Positions 51,495 to 61,255 of a DNA stretch of 64,000 nt are shown here, one piece after another. Position numbers and translations under genes: made by a program. The notes under the pieces are model-generated. The model made no database searches, was not told the DNA's origin, and saw only the letters and a program-made list of their open reading frames with translations. Every line of letters starts with the position of its first letter. Positions within the stretch are counted from its first letter, which is position 1. Source of the stretch: Excoecaria cochinchinensis (Eukaryota; Streptophyta; Magnoliopsida; Malpighiales; Euphorbiaceae); assembly GCA_947683425.1 (NCBI GenBank), contig CANTUQ010000050.1, forward strand, positions 12,950,501 to 13,014,500, read 5' to 3'.

Positions 51495-52561
51495 TTCCCT
51501 CCCTCCTCAAAAAGATTTGTCCTCAAATCTGCATCCACATCAAAAGGAGAAAGGTCAGAAACATTAAATGTAGCAGAAACACCATACTCACCTGGCAAGT
51601 CTATTTTATAGGCATTATCGTTGATGCGCTCCAAAACTTGAAAAGGACCATCACCGCGTGCATCCACCTTTCCTTTCCTTTGGTTTGGAAATCTTTCCTT
51701 CCGAAAATGCACCCAAACCCAATCTCCAGGGGTGAACACCACGTGTTTCCTTCCCTTATTCGCCTTATCAGCATATTGCCTATTTTTCTTTTCAATGTTT
51801 GCCCGTGCTTTCTCATGTAAGGATTTGACCAATTCTGCCTTCCTATTACCATCCAAACTCGAAAGCTCATGTAAAGGTAAAGGACAAAGATCAAGCACAG
51901 TTAGTGGGTTAAAACCATAAACAAGCTCAAATGGTGAAAAACCAGTGGAAGAATGAATACTTCGATTATAAGCAAATTCAATAAAAGGCAAACAATCTTC
52001 CCAAGTTTTAAGAATCTTACCCACAATAGCACGTAATAAAGTCCCTAAAGTCCTATTCACAACCTCTGTTTGTCCATCAGTTTGAGGATGACAAGTAGTA
52101 GAAAACAATAACTTTGTTCCTAACTTACCCCATAAAACACGCCAAAAATGTGAAAGGAACTTTGTATCCCTATCTGAAACTATGGTGTGTGGAATACCAT
52201 GCAAACGGACAACTTCCTTAAAGAATAAATCAGCAACATGCACAGCATCATCACATTTATGACAAGCAATAAAATGAGCCATTTTACTAAACCTATCTAC
52301 CACAACAAAGATACTATCCCTACCACGTTTTGTCCTGGGCAAACCAAGCACAAAATCCATGGAAATGTCAGTCCAAGGAGAACTAGGTACGGGTAAAGGC
52401 ATATACAATCCATGAGGCATAGATTTAGACTTAGCTTGTTTACATGCAACACATGCATTACACACCTTTTCCACATCTTTTCGCATGCGTGGCCAAAAGA
52501 AATGCTCATTCAACATGTCATAGGTCTTATGTACCCCAAAATGTCCCATCAATCCCCCCAC
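51269..52561 (-). CDS. Gypsy integrase part of polyprotein (shifted frame)
   Basis: 430 codons continuing the polyprotein in another frame. They carry the end of the integrase zinc finger (HFGVHKT...CNACVACK) and the catalytic core with D, D, E residues (DISMDFVLGLP, VSDRDTKF, QTDGQTEVVNRT). A C-terminal region ends GPITRGRAKKL and then a Glu-rich tail, with no chromodomain. The first Met is not a natural start; this frame is reached from the upstream one past an extra G in a run of six (52554-52559). It overlaps the 3' LTR by 226 bases. Confidence 0.92.
   Translation of the reverse strand: MGGLMGHFGVHKTYDMLNEHFFWPRMRKDVEKVCNACVACKQAKSKSMPHGLYMPLPVPSSPWTDISMDFVLGLPRTKRGRDSIFVVVDRFSKMAHFIACHKCDDAVHVADLFFKEVVRLHGIPHTIVSDRDTKFLSHFWRVLWGKLGTKLLFSTTCHPQTDGQTEVVNRTLGTLLRAIVGKILKTWEDCLPFIEFAYNRSIHSSTGFSPFELVYGFNPLTVLDLCPLPLHELSSLDGNRKAELVKSLHEKARANIEKKNRQYADKANKGRKHVVFTPGDWVWVHFRKERFPNQRKGKVDARGDGPFQVLERINDNAYKIDLPGEYGVSATFNVSDLSPFDVDADLRTNLFEEGGNDTDQPDTQDSLKIPSGPITRGRAKKLKMAMTTYVQGFVTQELNEDVFEKCQKEFEGGFHKVLSLLEASSEIGPT
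51495..51508 (-). other. Gypsy polypurine tract, inside coding sequence
   Basis: GAGGAGGGAGGGAA on the minus strand directly before the 3' LTR. It is also read as codons for EEGGN in the integrase frame. Confidence 0.9.
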
Positions 52562-55500
52562 AATGAGACTCTAATACAAGCAAGTCACGCATAGAATATT
52601 TAGGTAAACAAAGCTTGCTGCCCTTAAATAAAAATCCATCATGTCTATAGAATTTATCAAAGGCTTTATGTTCACATGCATGATATACATTACCAAAATC
52701 AGAATCATCAACATACAATTCCTTAACATGCTCAAATCCTAACAACTTAGAACTAAGTGTAGAAATCAAGGCATATCTTCTGGATAATGCATCAGCAACA
52801 ATATTGTCCTTTCCATGCTTGTATTGAATAACATAGGGAAATGTTTCAATAAATTCAACCCATTTAGCATGCCTTTTATTCAGCTTACCTTGTCCCTTCA
52901 AGTGTTTGAGGGACTCGTGATCCGTGTGAATAACAAACTCCTTGGGTAGGAGGTAATGTTGCCACACATCCAAGGCTCTCACCAAGGCATAAAGCTCCTT
53001 ATCATAGGTTGAATAATTGAGCTGGGCTCCATGAAGCTTCTCACTAAAGTATGCTACTGGTTTCTTCTCTTGCATTAGAACAGCCCCAATACCTACACCA
53101 GAAGCATCACACTCAATTTCAAAAGTCTTATCAAAATTAGGCAAAGATAAAATAGGAGCAGAACACAACTTCCCTTTCAATTTTTCGAAAGCTTTTTGCT
53201 GTGCTTCTCCCCACTTAAACCCAACGTCCTTCTTTATGATTTCTGTAAGTGGTGCAGCAACAGAAGAGAAATCCTGCACAAAACGCCTATAAAAACTTGC
53301 TAAGCCGTGAAAGCTCCTCACATCCGAAATGGACTTAGGCTTGGGCCAATCTCTAATTGCCTGAACTTTCTCTTCATCTACTTCAATACCCTGTGCACTC
53401 ACCACAAAGCCAAGAAAAACAAGTCTATCTATACAAAATGTGCACTTCTTAAGTTTAGCATACAACTTTTCATACCTCAAAGTTTGCAAAACTAACTTAA
53501 CATGCTCAATATGTTCCTCAAAAGACTTGTTGTAAATGAGTATATCATCAAAATAAACAACAACAAACTTTCCTAAATATGCACGCAATACATGGTTCAT
53601 AAGTCTCATAAATGTGCTAGGGGCGTTAGATAGCCCAAAAGGCATGACTAACCACTCATACAAACCATATTTAGTTTTGAAAGCTGTTTTCCATTCATCA
53701 CCAGGTTTCATTCTTATTTGATGATATCCACTCATTAAATCAATCTTAGTAAAATACACAGCACCACACAATTCATCTAACATATCATCAAGCCTAGGGA
53801 TAGGATGTCTATACTTTACAGTGATTTTGTTGACTGCACGACAATCAACACACATCCTCCAAGTTCCATCCTTCTTAGGCACCAATAAAACGGGTACTGC
53901 GCAAGGACTCATACTCTCCCTAACCAAACCCTTCTCCATGAGTTCTTCCACTTGCCTTTGCATTTCCTTAGTTTCCTTAGGATTGCTTCTATAGGCTGGT
54001 CGGTTAGGAATGGTTGATCCAGGTATGAAATCAATCTGATGTTCTATCCCTCTCAAAGGTGGTAATCCATCTGGTAGCTCATCAGGAAAGACATCTGAAT
54101 ATTCCTGCAACAAAGACACAAAACTAGAAGGCAAAGATTCATGGTCAATGTCAGTGTCAGAAAACAAAATCTCTTTGTAGGTTACAAGGATCAATGGCTG
54201 CCCTATTGCTAAAGCACTCTTAACCTCCCTTGCCCTTACATAAAAATTCTGTTTTTGCCTCCCACCTTTCTTGTTTTCACTCACCAATGGGCCATTTATT
54301 TGTTTTGTTTCTTTTCTGGCCTCTTTTTCCCCTTTTCTTTCTTTTTCTCTCTTAATTTCACTCCCCTCTTCTCTCTTGGCCAAAGCCTCTCTCTCCCTCT
54401 CAACTAATTTCTTTTGATCTTCAAACACTTCTTGAGGTGATAATGGAGCTAATGTAACCTTTGTACCTTCATAAGAAAAAGAATAACGGTTAGTGTACCC
54501 ATTATGCAAAACATGTCTATCAAATTGCCAAGGCCTTCCCAAAAGTAAATGGCCTGCCTGCATAGGTACCACATCACAAACCACCTCATCCTTATACCTC
54601 CCGATAGAAAATGACACTCTTACTCGCCTTGTTACCTTGACCTCTCCACTGTCATTCAGCCATTGTAATTTATAAGGTCTAGGATGCTTTTCACATACCA
54701 AATTCAGCTTATCAACCATACTCACACTAGCTACATTGGTGCAACTACCTCCATCAACAATAAGTGTGCACACCCTTCCACTAATTAAACACTTAGTGTG
54801 AAATATGTTTTCTCTTTGTTCTAGGCTCTCTTCCTTAACATTCAAATTCAAAGCTCGCCTAGCCACTAAAGATTTTCCACTTTCAGCAACCAATAACTCT
54901 CCATCACTATCACAATCACTACAATCTTCCAAAGGTGGCATCTCATCTTCACTATGGTCTGATTCAGAAATAATTTCCCCATCATCCCTAGCTATTATCA
55001 CCCTTTTATTAGGACAATCACGTGCCATATGCCCCTTCCCCAAGCATTTAAAGCATTTAATCTCTCTACTAGGAGTTGGAGTATTAGGGTTACCTTTTAC
55101 AACCTTAGATGGTGATTGGACAGCCCTTGCATCTTTGGAACCCGAATCTGCCCCATAAGGTTTGGATCCCCTAAAGTCTCTTCTATCCTCCCCCTTGGTC
55201 CATCTGGATCCCAAACTTTCCCTTGAGTTATTGCTGGTTCGGTTTAAGCTCCTACTCTTCTTCTGTTTTTCAATCTTCATTGCCATATTCAACATTTCCT
55301 CCATGGAGTCATATCTATGAAGCTCAATGACATCAGCAATCTCCTTATTCAATCCACCTAAAAACCGAGCCATGGTTACTTCTTCATCTTCCTCAATGTT
55401 AGCTCTAACCATGCACATTTCCATTTCTTTATGGTAGTCCTCTACTGATCTACCCCCTTGCACTAGCCTATGCAACCTCTGATGTAGCTCCCTAAAGTAG

Positions 55501-56027
55501 TGTGAAGGCACAAATCTTTTCCTCATGGCCTCCTTCATATCCTCCCAATTACCAATAGGACGTCTACCCACTTTCCTTCTGCTTAAGTTCAATTGATCCC
55601 ACCAAAATAATGCATAATCTGTGAACTCCACAGCTGCTATCTTCACTTTCTTCTCCTCAGAATACCTATTACAATCAAAGATCATTTCAACCTTCCTTTC
55701 CCATTCTAGGTACTCTTCAGCACTATTTCTACCCTTAAATGGAGGAATCTTAAGCTTAATGTTACTTAAATTCCCATCCAATCTACCACTAGTCTCTTCT
55801 TCATCTAAATCTTCTAAGTCAGCCCTGACATTCTCATCAGTCCATCTTCCTCTCCTTGCTGTTCTCCTAGAATTATTAGATGCACTCACTTCAAATTTCT
55901 CCTCCATCCCGTCCATTCTAGCGTTTAGCTTCTTGAACTCATTAATGAAGGCCTTGTACATCACTTTCATATCGGGCATGGCTTCCTCCTCCTCATACAT
56001 TGTTTCCTTTTCTTCTCTTCTTGACAT
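52527..56027 (-). CDS. Gypsy gag-protease-RT-RNase H polyprotein
   Basis: 1166 codons from MSRREEKETM. Gag includes the retrotransposon capsid region and a zinc knuckle (CFKCLGKGHMARDC near residue 325). The protease motif is IVDGGSCTN near 422. The RT has the usual WRMCVDCRAVNKIT, KIDLMSGYHQIRM and YFDDILIY (near 828). RNase H has CDASGVGIGAVL near 973 and HTDHESLKHL. The reading ends 16 codons after the start of the integrase finger because of a one-base shift at a G run. All RT and protease key residues are intact. Apart from the shift the element looks competent. Confidence 0.95.
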   Translation of the reverse strand: MSRREEKETMYEEEEAMPDMKVMYKAFINEFKKLNARMDGMEEKFEVSASNNSRRTARRGRWTDENVRADLEDLDEEETSGRLDGNLSNIKLKIPPFKGRNSAEEYLEWERKVEMIFDCNRYSEEKKVKIAAVEFTDYALFWWDQLNLSRRKVGRRPIGNWEDMKEAMRKRFVPSHYFRELHQRLHRLVQGGRSVEDYHKEMEMCMVRANIEEDEEVTMARFLGGLNKEIADVIELHRYDSMEEMLNMAMKIEKQKKSRSLNRTSNNSRESLGSRWTKGEDRRDFRGSKPYGADSGSKDARAVQSPSKVVKGNPNTPTPSREIKCFKCLGKGHMARDCPNKRVIIARDDGEIISESDHSEDEMPPLEDCSDCDSDGELLVAESGKSLVARRALNLNVKEESLEQRENIFHTKCLISGRVCTLIVDGGSCTNVASVSMVDKLNLVCEKHPRPYKLQWLNDSGEVKVTRRVRVSFSIGRYKDEVVCDVVPMQAGHLLLGRPWQFDRHVLHNGYTNRYSFSYEGTKVTLAPLSPQEVFEDQKKLVEREREALAKREEGSEIKREKERKGEKEARKETKQINGPLVSENKKGGRQKQNFYVRAREVKSALAIGQPLILVTYKEILFSDTDIDHESLPSSFVSLLQEYSDVFPDELPDGLPPLRGIEHQIDFIPGSTIPNRPAYRSNPKETKEMQRQVEELMEKGLVRESMSPCAVPVLLVPKKDGTWRMCVDCRAVNKITVKYRHPIPRLDDMLDELCGAVYFTKIDLMSGYHQIRMKPGDEWKTAFKTKYGLYEWLVMPFGLSNAPSTFMRLMNHVLRAYLGKFVVVYFDDILIYNKSFEEHIEHVKLVLQTLRYEKLYAKLKKCTFCIDRLVFLGFVVSAQGIEVDEEKVQAIRDWPKPKSISDVRSFHGLASFYRRFVQDFSSVAAPLTEIIKKDVGFKWGEAQQKAFEKLKGKLCSAPILSLPNFDKTFEIECDASGVGIGAVLMQEKKPVAYFSEKLHGAQLNYSTYDKELYALVRALDVWQHYLLPKEFVIHTDHESLKHLKGQGKLNKRHAKWVEFIETFPYVIQYKHGKDNIVADALSRRYALISTLSSKLLGFEHVKELYVDDSDFGNVYHACEHKAFDKFYRHDGFLFKGSKLCLPKYSMRDLLVLESHCGGIDGTFWGT

Positions 56028-57749
56028 GATTTGAATTCTGCAAAACAGATGTTAGACAATAACCTCACACACTCCCTCACGTGTTTGCACTCAAAGGAGG
56101 TCACTCCTCTCGTGTTTCACTCAAACAAGGCTTTTACCCTCTTAATGTACTCACACGCTCTTGCCTTTTACCACTCTAATTGCAACTCTTAAATTGCACT
56201 TCAGAATTCAATACACAAACCAAGAATTTGAGTACGTTTTAGAAAGCAAGGAAATAAGCGACTAACAATAACAGAAAGCTCAATGCTAGAAAAGAAGACA
56301 CTAAACAAAATGGAGGTGGTACACGGACAAGACTGGTATACCACTTGATTATATCAAAATTAGAGTATTAGAACAAGCAAAGATACTCTAACAGTGTAAT
56401 GGAACAAAAGCAAGCTCAAACAAAGAACTACGCAACAAGAATATAAAAAAAATGACAATTCTGGACAAAATGTATGAATTTGACTCACTACAAAGTAAAT
56501 CAAATATAGATCCTAGTTATTCTACCCAACAAAGCAAGAAAATAACAAAAAAAATCCTAATTATACTAATTAAGATAGAATGCACTCAAGACAATTCAAT
56601 TTAAAGCTAAAATGATGATTAGGCCAAATGGTGTATTAAGCTCTAATTAATGTGTCAAGTTGTGTGCAAAATGATGGCAAAATGGTGTAAAAAATGATAG
56701 CAAAATGGTGCAAAATGGTAGGCAAATGATGGTAAAATGGTGCAAAAATGACAGCAAAAATGGTACTAAAATGTTACCAAAAATGGATAGCAAATGATAG
56801 GAAAATGTTACCAAAAATGATAAGCAAATGGTAGCACAAATGAATCCTTATCCGAAGTGGATAATAATAATAATCAAAGATGGTTTAAGATTAAGTTTTC
56901 CTATTCCCAAAACAGATAGGATTAAGTTTTCCTATTCCCAAAACAGATAGGATTAATTTTCCTATTCCCAAAATAGATAGGATTAATTTTTCCTATCTCT
57001 ATTATGAAAAGGATTAATTTCTGCCCCTAATCCTCAAGCACTTAAGATTAAGTTTTCCCACCCCTTAAAGGATTTGGATCTTCCCTTATTACTATATAAA
57101 CTCCTTTGACCGAATTGCTCCTCTACACTTTTCTCCACACGCAAGATTCTTCTTTATTTCTCTTCTTTCACGTTTTTTTTTTTTTTATATGAAATAGATA
57201 ACAACAGTCTACAACTACCAAACTTCACAAGCCCAAAGTGATCAGAAATCAAATTCGGTTTTCTACCATTTATTTATTTTTTTTTTTTCAAACGCAAAAC
57301 TTCAAGGTGGAAAATGGAGGCTTAAACGTCGTTTTTAAGGGCCGAAAATTGCAGTTACATAGGGCAAAGCCCAAGTAACGATTGTAGAGCTCCAAATTCC
57401 CTTTCCAGAATGATATTATAATAACAAATCGGACTCCTATATCAAAAGTTATGGCCTTTCGAAGTTTTCTGATTTTTTTTTTTCAAAACAGCAAACTAAT
57501 CTCTAATCTCCTCCTACAAGGATTCGGATTCAAGCTAAGGATGTTCAAGTTTTCGGTTCAAGGCTATTTCACGAATTCAAGGTAAAGGTAAGAAAAGAAA
57601 AAAGCTAATTTAAACACACAAAACACAATTAACTAAGAAACTTAATGCAACCTAATTCGGCATAAATAACTAGAATTCAAAGAAAAGAAAACGCAAACTT
57701 AACACTAAGATAAATAGGAATTTACCTTAACTTTGGCTCTGATACCAAA
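56028..57749 (-). other. Gypsy 5' leader with two tandem-repeat tracts
   Basis: Untranslated internal region between primer site and gag. At about 56660-56840 lies an imperfect array of ~17-base units built on AAAATGRTRGCAAA. At about 56885-57000 lie three to four copies of a ~36-base unit containing GGATTAAGTTTTCCTATTCCC. No protein is supported. This leader is long for the family and probably carries packaging signals. Confidence 0.7.
57735..57747 (-). other. Gypsy primer binding site (initiator Met tRNA)
   Basis: TGGTATCAGAGCC on the minus strand, two bases after the end of the 5' LTR. Confidence 0.95.
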
Positions 57750-58596
57750 TGATGCGGAACCCAATAGCTAACGAGTTACAAACCCACACATACGATTTGA
57801 ATAGCAAACCAAAATCAGACAAACACCCTCCCTATTGAACCCCCAATCAACCTGTGACTGAAAACGCAAATAATCGGGAAACAAAGAACTGAAAAACGCC
57901 ACAATCAAACGATTGATAAGTTAATCAAATTCTTCATGCAATAGAAAAGAAAGCAATTCACTCTCTTAATCTAAGCAAATAAATTCGGCTATGCCAAGAA
58001 TATCATTCAAAATCTGCCGTTTACAATCTATAATAGCCTATTTATATGGTGGCTAACCCTAGCTAGCAAAATAACATAAAGAAAACCCTAATGAGGCCTT
58101 AAACTAAGCTAGGCTGAATTGTCCATGGGCTTTACAAGATAAATTAAGCCCAAACTAAAGAATTAAACACACTTAAAATAAGCCCAAAAGAAAGACTAAT
58201 TAAAAACCCAAAATAACTAAACTAAACCCAAACTAAAAGCCCAATTCGTTTAGCCCATTAAGTCATTAAATAAATGAGTCATGTGACTTTTAAATGAAGC
58301 ACATGACTTGTACAAATAAAGCCCAAAGTAGTATAAACCCAAAAATGACTTAAATTGGCCCAAAAATGGCTTAAGTTGGCCCAATTTCACTAGAAGCTTC
58401 CAAAAGGCTAAGTACTTTGTGAAAACCTCCTTCAAACTCTTTTTGACACTTCTCAAATACATCTTCATTCAGTTCTTGAGTAACAAAGCCTTGTACATAA
58501 GTTGTCATAGCCATTTTCAGCTTCTTAGCTCGCCCCCTTGTAATTGGTCCACTTGGAATCTTCAAAGAATCCTGAGTATCTGGCTGATCCGTATCA
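57750..58596 (-). repeat. Gypsy 5' LTR
   Basis: 847 bases, virtually identical to the 3' copy. It also contains a copy of the integrase tail (58371-58596), which here follows CLASSY sequence and is not translated as integrase. Confidence 0.95.
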
Positions 58597-60349
58597 ATAA
58601 CTAAGGGCAAGCACACTCATTTTACATTTCCAGGAATATAGTTTCACCATTCGTCTCAAATTTTTGCTATGCTGACCAGAATCGACTAGTCCCCTAGCAG
58701 ATGCATTTTCCTTGCCACAGAACTTCAGTTGGTTCAGATTGTGAAACGGAATGTTAAAGTTCCATTTCTTGAATTCAGCTTCCCAGGCAAGCAGCAGGCC
58801 TTGAGGCGCAATAATCACTGGTCTGCAAGTGGGATACAGTTTCATGTATGTCCGCAGGAAGACAATTGCCAGACGCGTTTTCCCAGTCCCAGGTGCATGT
58901 GATATAATGCATCCACTCCCATTTGCAGACAGCCCTTTCAAATTATCCAGATGAATTCCCCCACCAATGTTTTTCCATAGAAATTCAAAACCTTCGCGTT
59001 GATGTGGATGCAAGTCCCTTCCAATGCCAGGAATGATGCTCCACACTGTGCCTTGCAAATGAGAGCAAAACTCAATGCCAGGCTCAGCATCATAATCCAT
59101 GCCTTGATGATGAAACTTATCAAATGTATCATCTTGCTCCCAATAAGAGTCTTGCCTACTTGAATTTCTATAAGGATGTTTACACTGCAAGAGATAAAAC
59201 CAGGTTTTCATAAATCAGGTGTCTGAAGCTTGCTTTTAGATATTATAAGATTAAGAACTGACAAAATGAAGCAAAATATGCTATATCCTGCTAGCTTATT
59301 CAATATACTTGAAAGTATATGCGTACAAATCAGATTACTGGACAGTTGCCCATCAAATTTTAAAAACGGTATGTGACTTTGTCCAAATTGCTTCAAATTT
59401 GGAATCCATTGCATTTCAGAGTGTTATGTGTTAATGCAGTTGAACCATCATACATGTATACTGGGATTAACTTAACATGAGCGAAAGTTCAGCAGAAGAT
59501 TGTAAAACTTACAAAAGGTGCTGTATAATGTCTGATCTTTGTCTCCACAAAAGTACAAAATTTACATATAATTCCAATCTCTTCATCAAGAACAAGACAA
59601 TGTTTCCCTTGACGGCAACTGGCAACAGCAGAAGTAGGTTCAACATTAGTAGAAAGCTCAGCCTCATTGGTGTCCTGCTAATCAACATAAACAGAGGAAA
59701 ATATTAAATCAAACTTCCAATCAACACAAATTCTGAGACCAACATGACCAACAAGTTGCAAACAATTAAAAAAGCAGCAGCAATGACCAACACTCATACC
59801 GCTATAAACAGGAACTTTGGCAACATCAGCAGTGTAATTAAATAGTACTGTAATAAATCAAGCTATAAAATTATTACATAACCAAAAATTACTTAATAAA
59901 GCTCTAATCAGGTTGGAAAATCAACAACCACAGAATGCAATTAAATTAGATTCAGATAGAATCTGAATCTAACAGATAAAATAAATCTGCATACATTTGT
60001 GAATTTCGAAGTAAAGCATTACTTCAATGAAGCAATAGCTGCAATAACACATGCGTGGCACTGCCCAACAGAAGACTTAACCATATTTGAGTAATGATGT
60101 CAAGACAGAAAAAAATAGCATCACCATTAGTACTCAAAAGAATAATACAGAGGTGAAATTGGGAAAAGTTACCGTTAGGTCATCAATGGTACCATCGGCA
60201 TATAGAGCAAGAGCCATTTCAGCCCATAATTTGTCAATTTCTTTATCCTCTTCTGATTTCTCCACAGGAATTTTTTCTTCAACTCCAAAAGTGACTTTCA
60301 ATGGGAGACTTGGCTGAGTCTCTCTATTGCTCAGTGTTTCCGTGAGGGT

Positions 60350-60474
60350 TGGTCATGAGCTTTCATTTTGCAGTTGATTACATTTGCAAATTACTAGAAA
60401 AAAGTTTGATCCATGCAGAACTTTTTATTTATATTTTTGAAACCTGAATTAATATTAAATTAATTCAACTTGAG
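60350..60474. other. Boundary between CLASSY fragment and hAT element
   Basis: About 125 AT-rich bases. No CLASSY coding sequence can be followed here: in the frame of the exon a TGA lies just upstream, near 60355. Either an intron begins here or the gene's 5' part was lost. Confidence 0.5.
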
Positions 60475-61131
60475 TAGGGGTGTCCAAATGATCGGTTCGG
60501 TCCAAAACCAGGTTTTGGACCGAACCGAATAAACTGAAAATTGAACTTGAAAAATTTTTAGAACCAAACCGCGGACCGAAATTTTTAGAATCGAAATCGA
60601 ATAAACCGAAATAATTTCGATCGGTTCGGTCCAATCGATTCTTCACAAATATAGGTTTTTTTTTTAGATTTTTAACTTATATAGATTTATAAATTAAATT
60701 AACTTATATTTAACAAAATAAAACCATTTAAAATAACTAAAAGGAAAAAACATACAAAAATTTTTCATATTATTTTTCTAATAAATACTAACTAAAATTA
60801 TACTAAAAAAATATACATTAAAAATAAATACAACATAAATTTTTATTAATAATACATTCAATATACTTTAATTAAAAAAATATATATGTAAATAAATATA
60901 ACTATAGTGTATATTTAGGTTTAGATTTTATATATATATATATATATATATAAAAGAAAAATAGTGAGCTTAAAAAATTCGGTCGGTTCGGTTCTTTCGA
61001 TTTTATAATCATAAGAACCGAACCGAAATAATCGAAATTTTATTTCGGTTTAGAACCGAACGAACAAAAAATCAAAAAAAATCCGAACCAAATGGACCAA
61101 AATTCATTCGGTTCGGTTTTGCACAGCCCTA
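60475..61131. mobile_element. Non-autonomous hAT element, 657 bp
   Basis: The left end is TAGGGGTGTCCAAA, and the right end on the minus strand is TAGGGCTGTGCAAA. The flanking 8-mers AACTTGAG (60467-60474) and CTCTTGAG (61132-61139) match at 6 of 8. Subterminal GGTTCGGT/ACCGAACC motifs are plentiful and a (TA)n run lies near 60930-60953. No ORF. Confidence 0.8.
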
Positions 61132-61139
61132 CTCTTGAG

Positions 61140-61255
61140 GTCACAATTCTATCAATTTGATTTTCGCTCAGACTAAGCACTTCTAAATTGGCCAAAGCAT
61201 CCGATTTTCGCTCAGACTAAGCACTTCTAAATTGGCCAAAGCATCCAATTCTAGA
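61140..61255 (-). pseudogene. LRR exon relic with 44-bp tandem duplication
   Basis: On the minus strand an acceptor-like TTCTAG (about 61250) is followed by codons for one LRR (ALANLEVLSLSENQID). The unit 61159-61202 is repeated exactly at 61203-61246. Because 44 is not a multiple of three, the duplication shifts the frame. The pattern fits a small LRR exon of an RLP-type gene like its right-hand neighbour, but lies downstream of that gene's stop, so it comes from a lost paralogue. The hAT element at 60475-61131 sits against it. Confidence 0.65.

Larger units (their letters stand above)
50648..58596 (-). mobile_element. Ty3/gypsy retrotransposon, CRM-like, very young
   Basis: A 7949-bp element on the minus strand with two 847-bp LTRs (57750-58596 is the 5' LTR, 50648-51494 the 3' LTR). 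The target duplication is ATAAC (50643-50647 and 58597-58601). By eye the LTRs differ at only three bases (about 0.35%). Domain order gag-PR-RT-RNaseH-INT is gypsy. The integrase frame runs through the polypurine tract and ends inside the 3' LTR, and no chromodomain is seen. Both are features reported for the centromeric CRM clade, so CRM-like is the best guess. It interrupts the CLASSY gene in the same orientation. Confidence 0.95.
44215..60349 (-). pseudogene. CLASSY (CLSY3/4-like) SNF2 gene, split by two retrotransposons
   Basis: SNF2-type chromatin protein of the CLASSY/DRD1 group, which in Arabidopsis recruits RNA polymerase IV for RNA-directed DNA methylation. Minus-strand exons are about 60173-60349 (KLWAEMALAL), 59513-59674 (CRQGKHCLVLDEEIG...C..C), and a last exon from 59184. 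That exon is cut at 58602 by the gypsy element, resumes at 50642-49816, is cut by the copia element, and ends 44695-44215. Its parts sum to 1896 bases (632 codons with stop), with no stop and frame kept at both joints. Seen motifs: Walker A HAPGTGKT, DEGH box with PRN, SGTPFLNNFEELFN, and the C-lobe STKACSEGINLVGA and RQAICRAYKLGQ. The large N-terminal exon typical of the family is not found to the right. As it stands the gene cannot make a full protein. Confidence 0.87.

Noticed and set aside
52527..52561. Classical programmed -1 frameshift in gypsy pol
   Set aside because: The needed change is +1 (one extra G), the run does not fit the slippery heptamer in frame, and the place (RNase H-integrase joint) is not a known recoding site. 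Mutation or read error is simpler.
54805..56034. Plus-strand frames of 117 and 137 codons opposite gypsy gag
   Set aside because: Antisense shadows of the gag-pol coding strand.
44701..58596. Reading the two elements as integrated plant viruses
   Set aside because: Both have LTRs, tRNA primer sites, polypurine tracts and standard retrotransposon domain order, with no movement or envelope protein. They are ordinary LTR retrotransposons.
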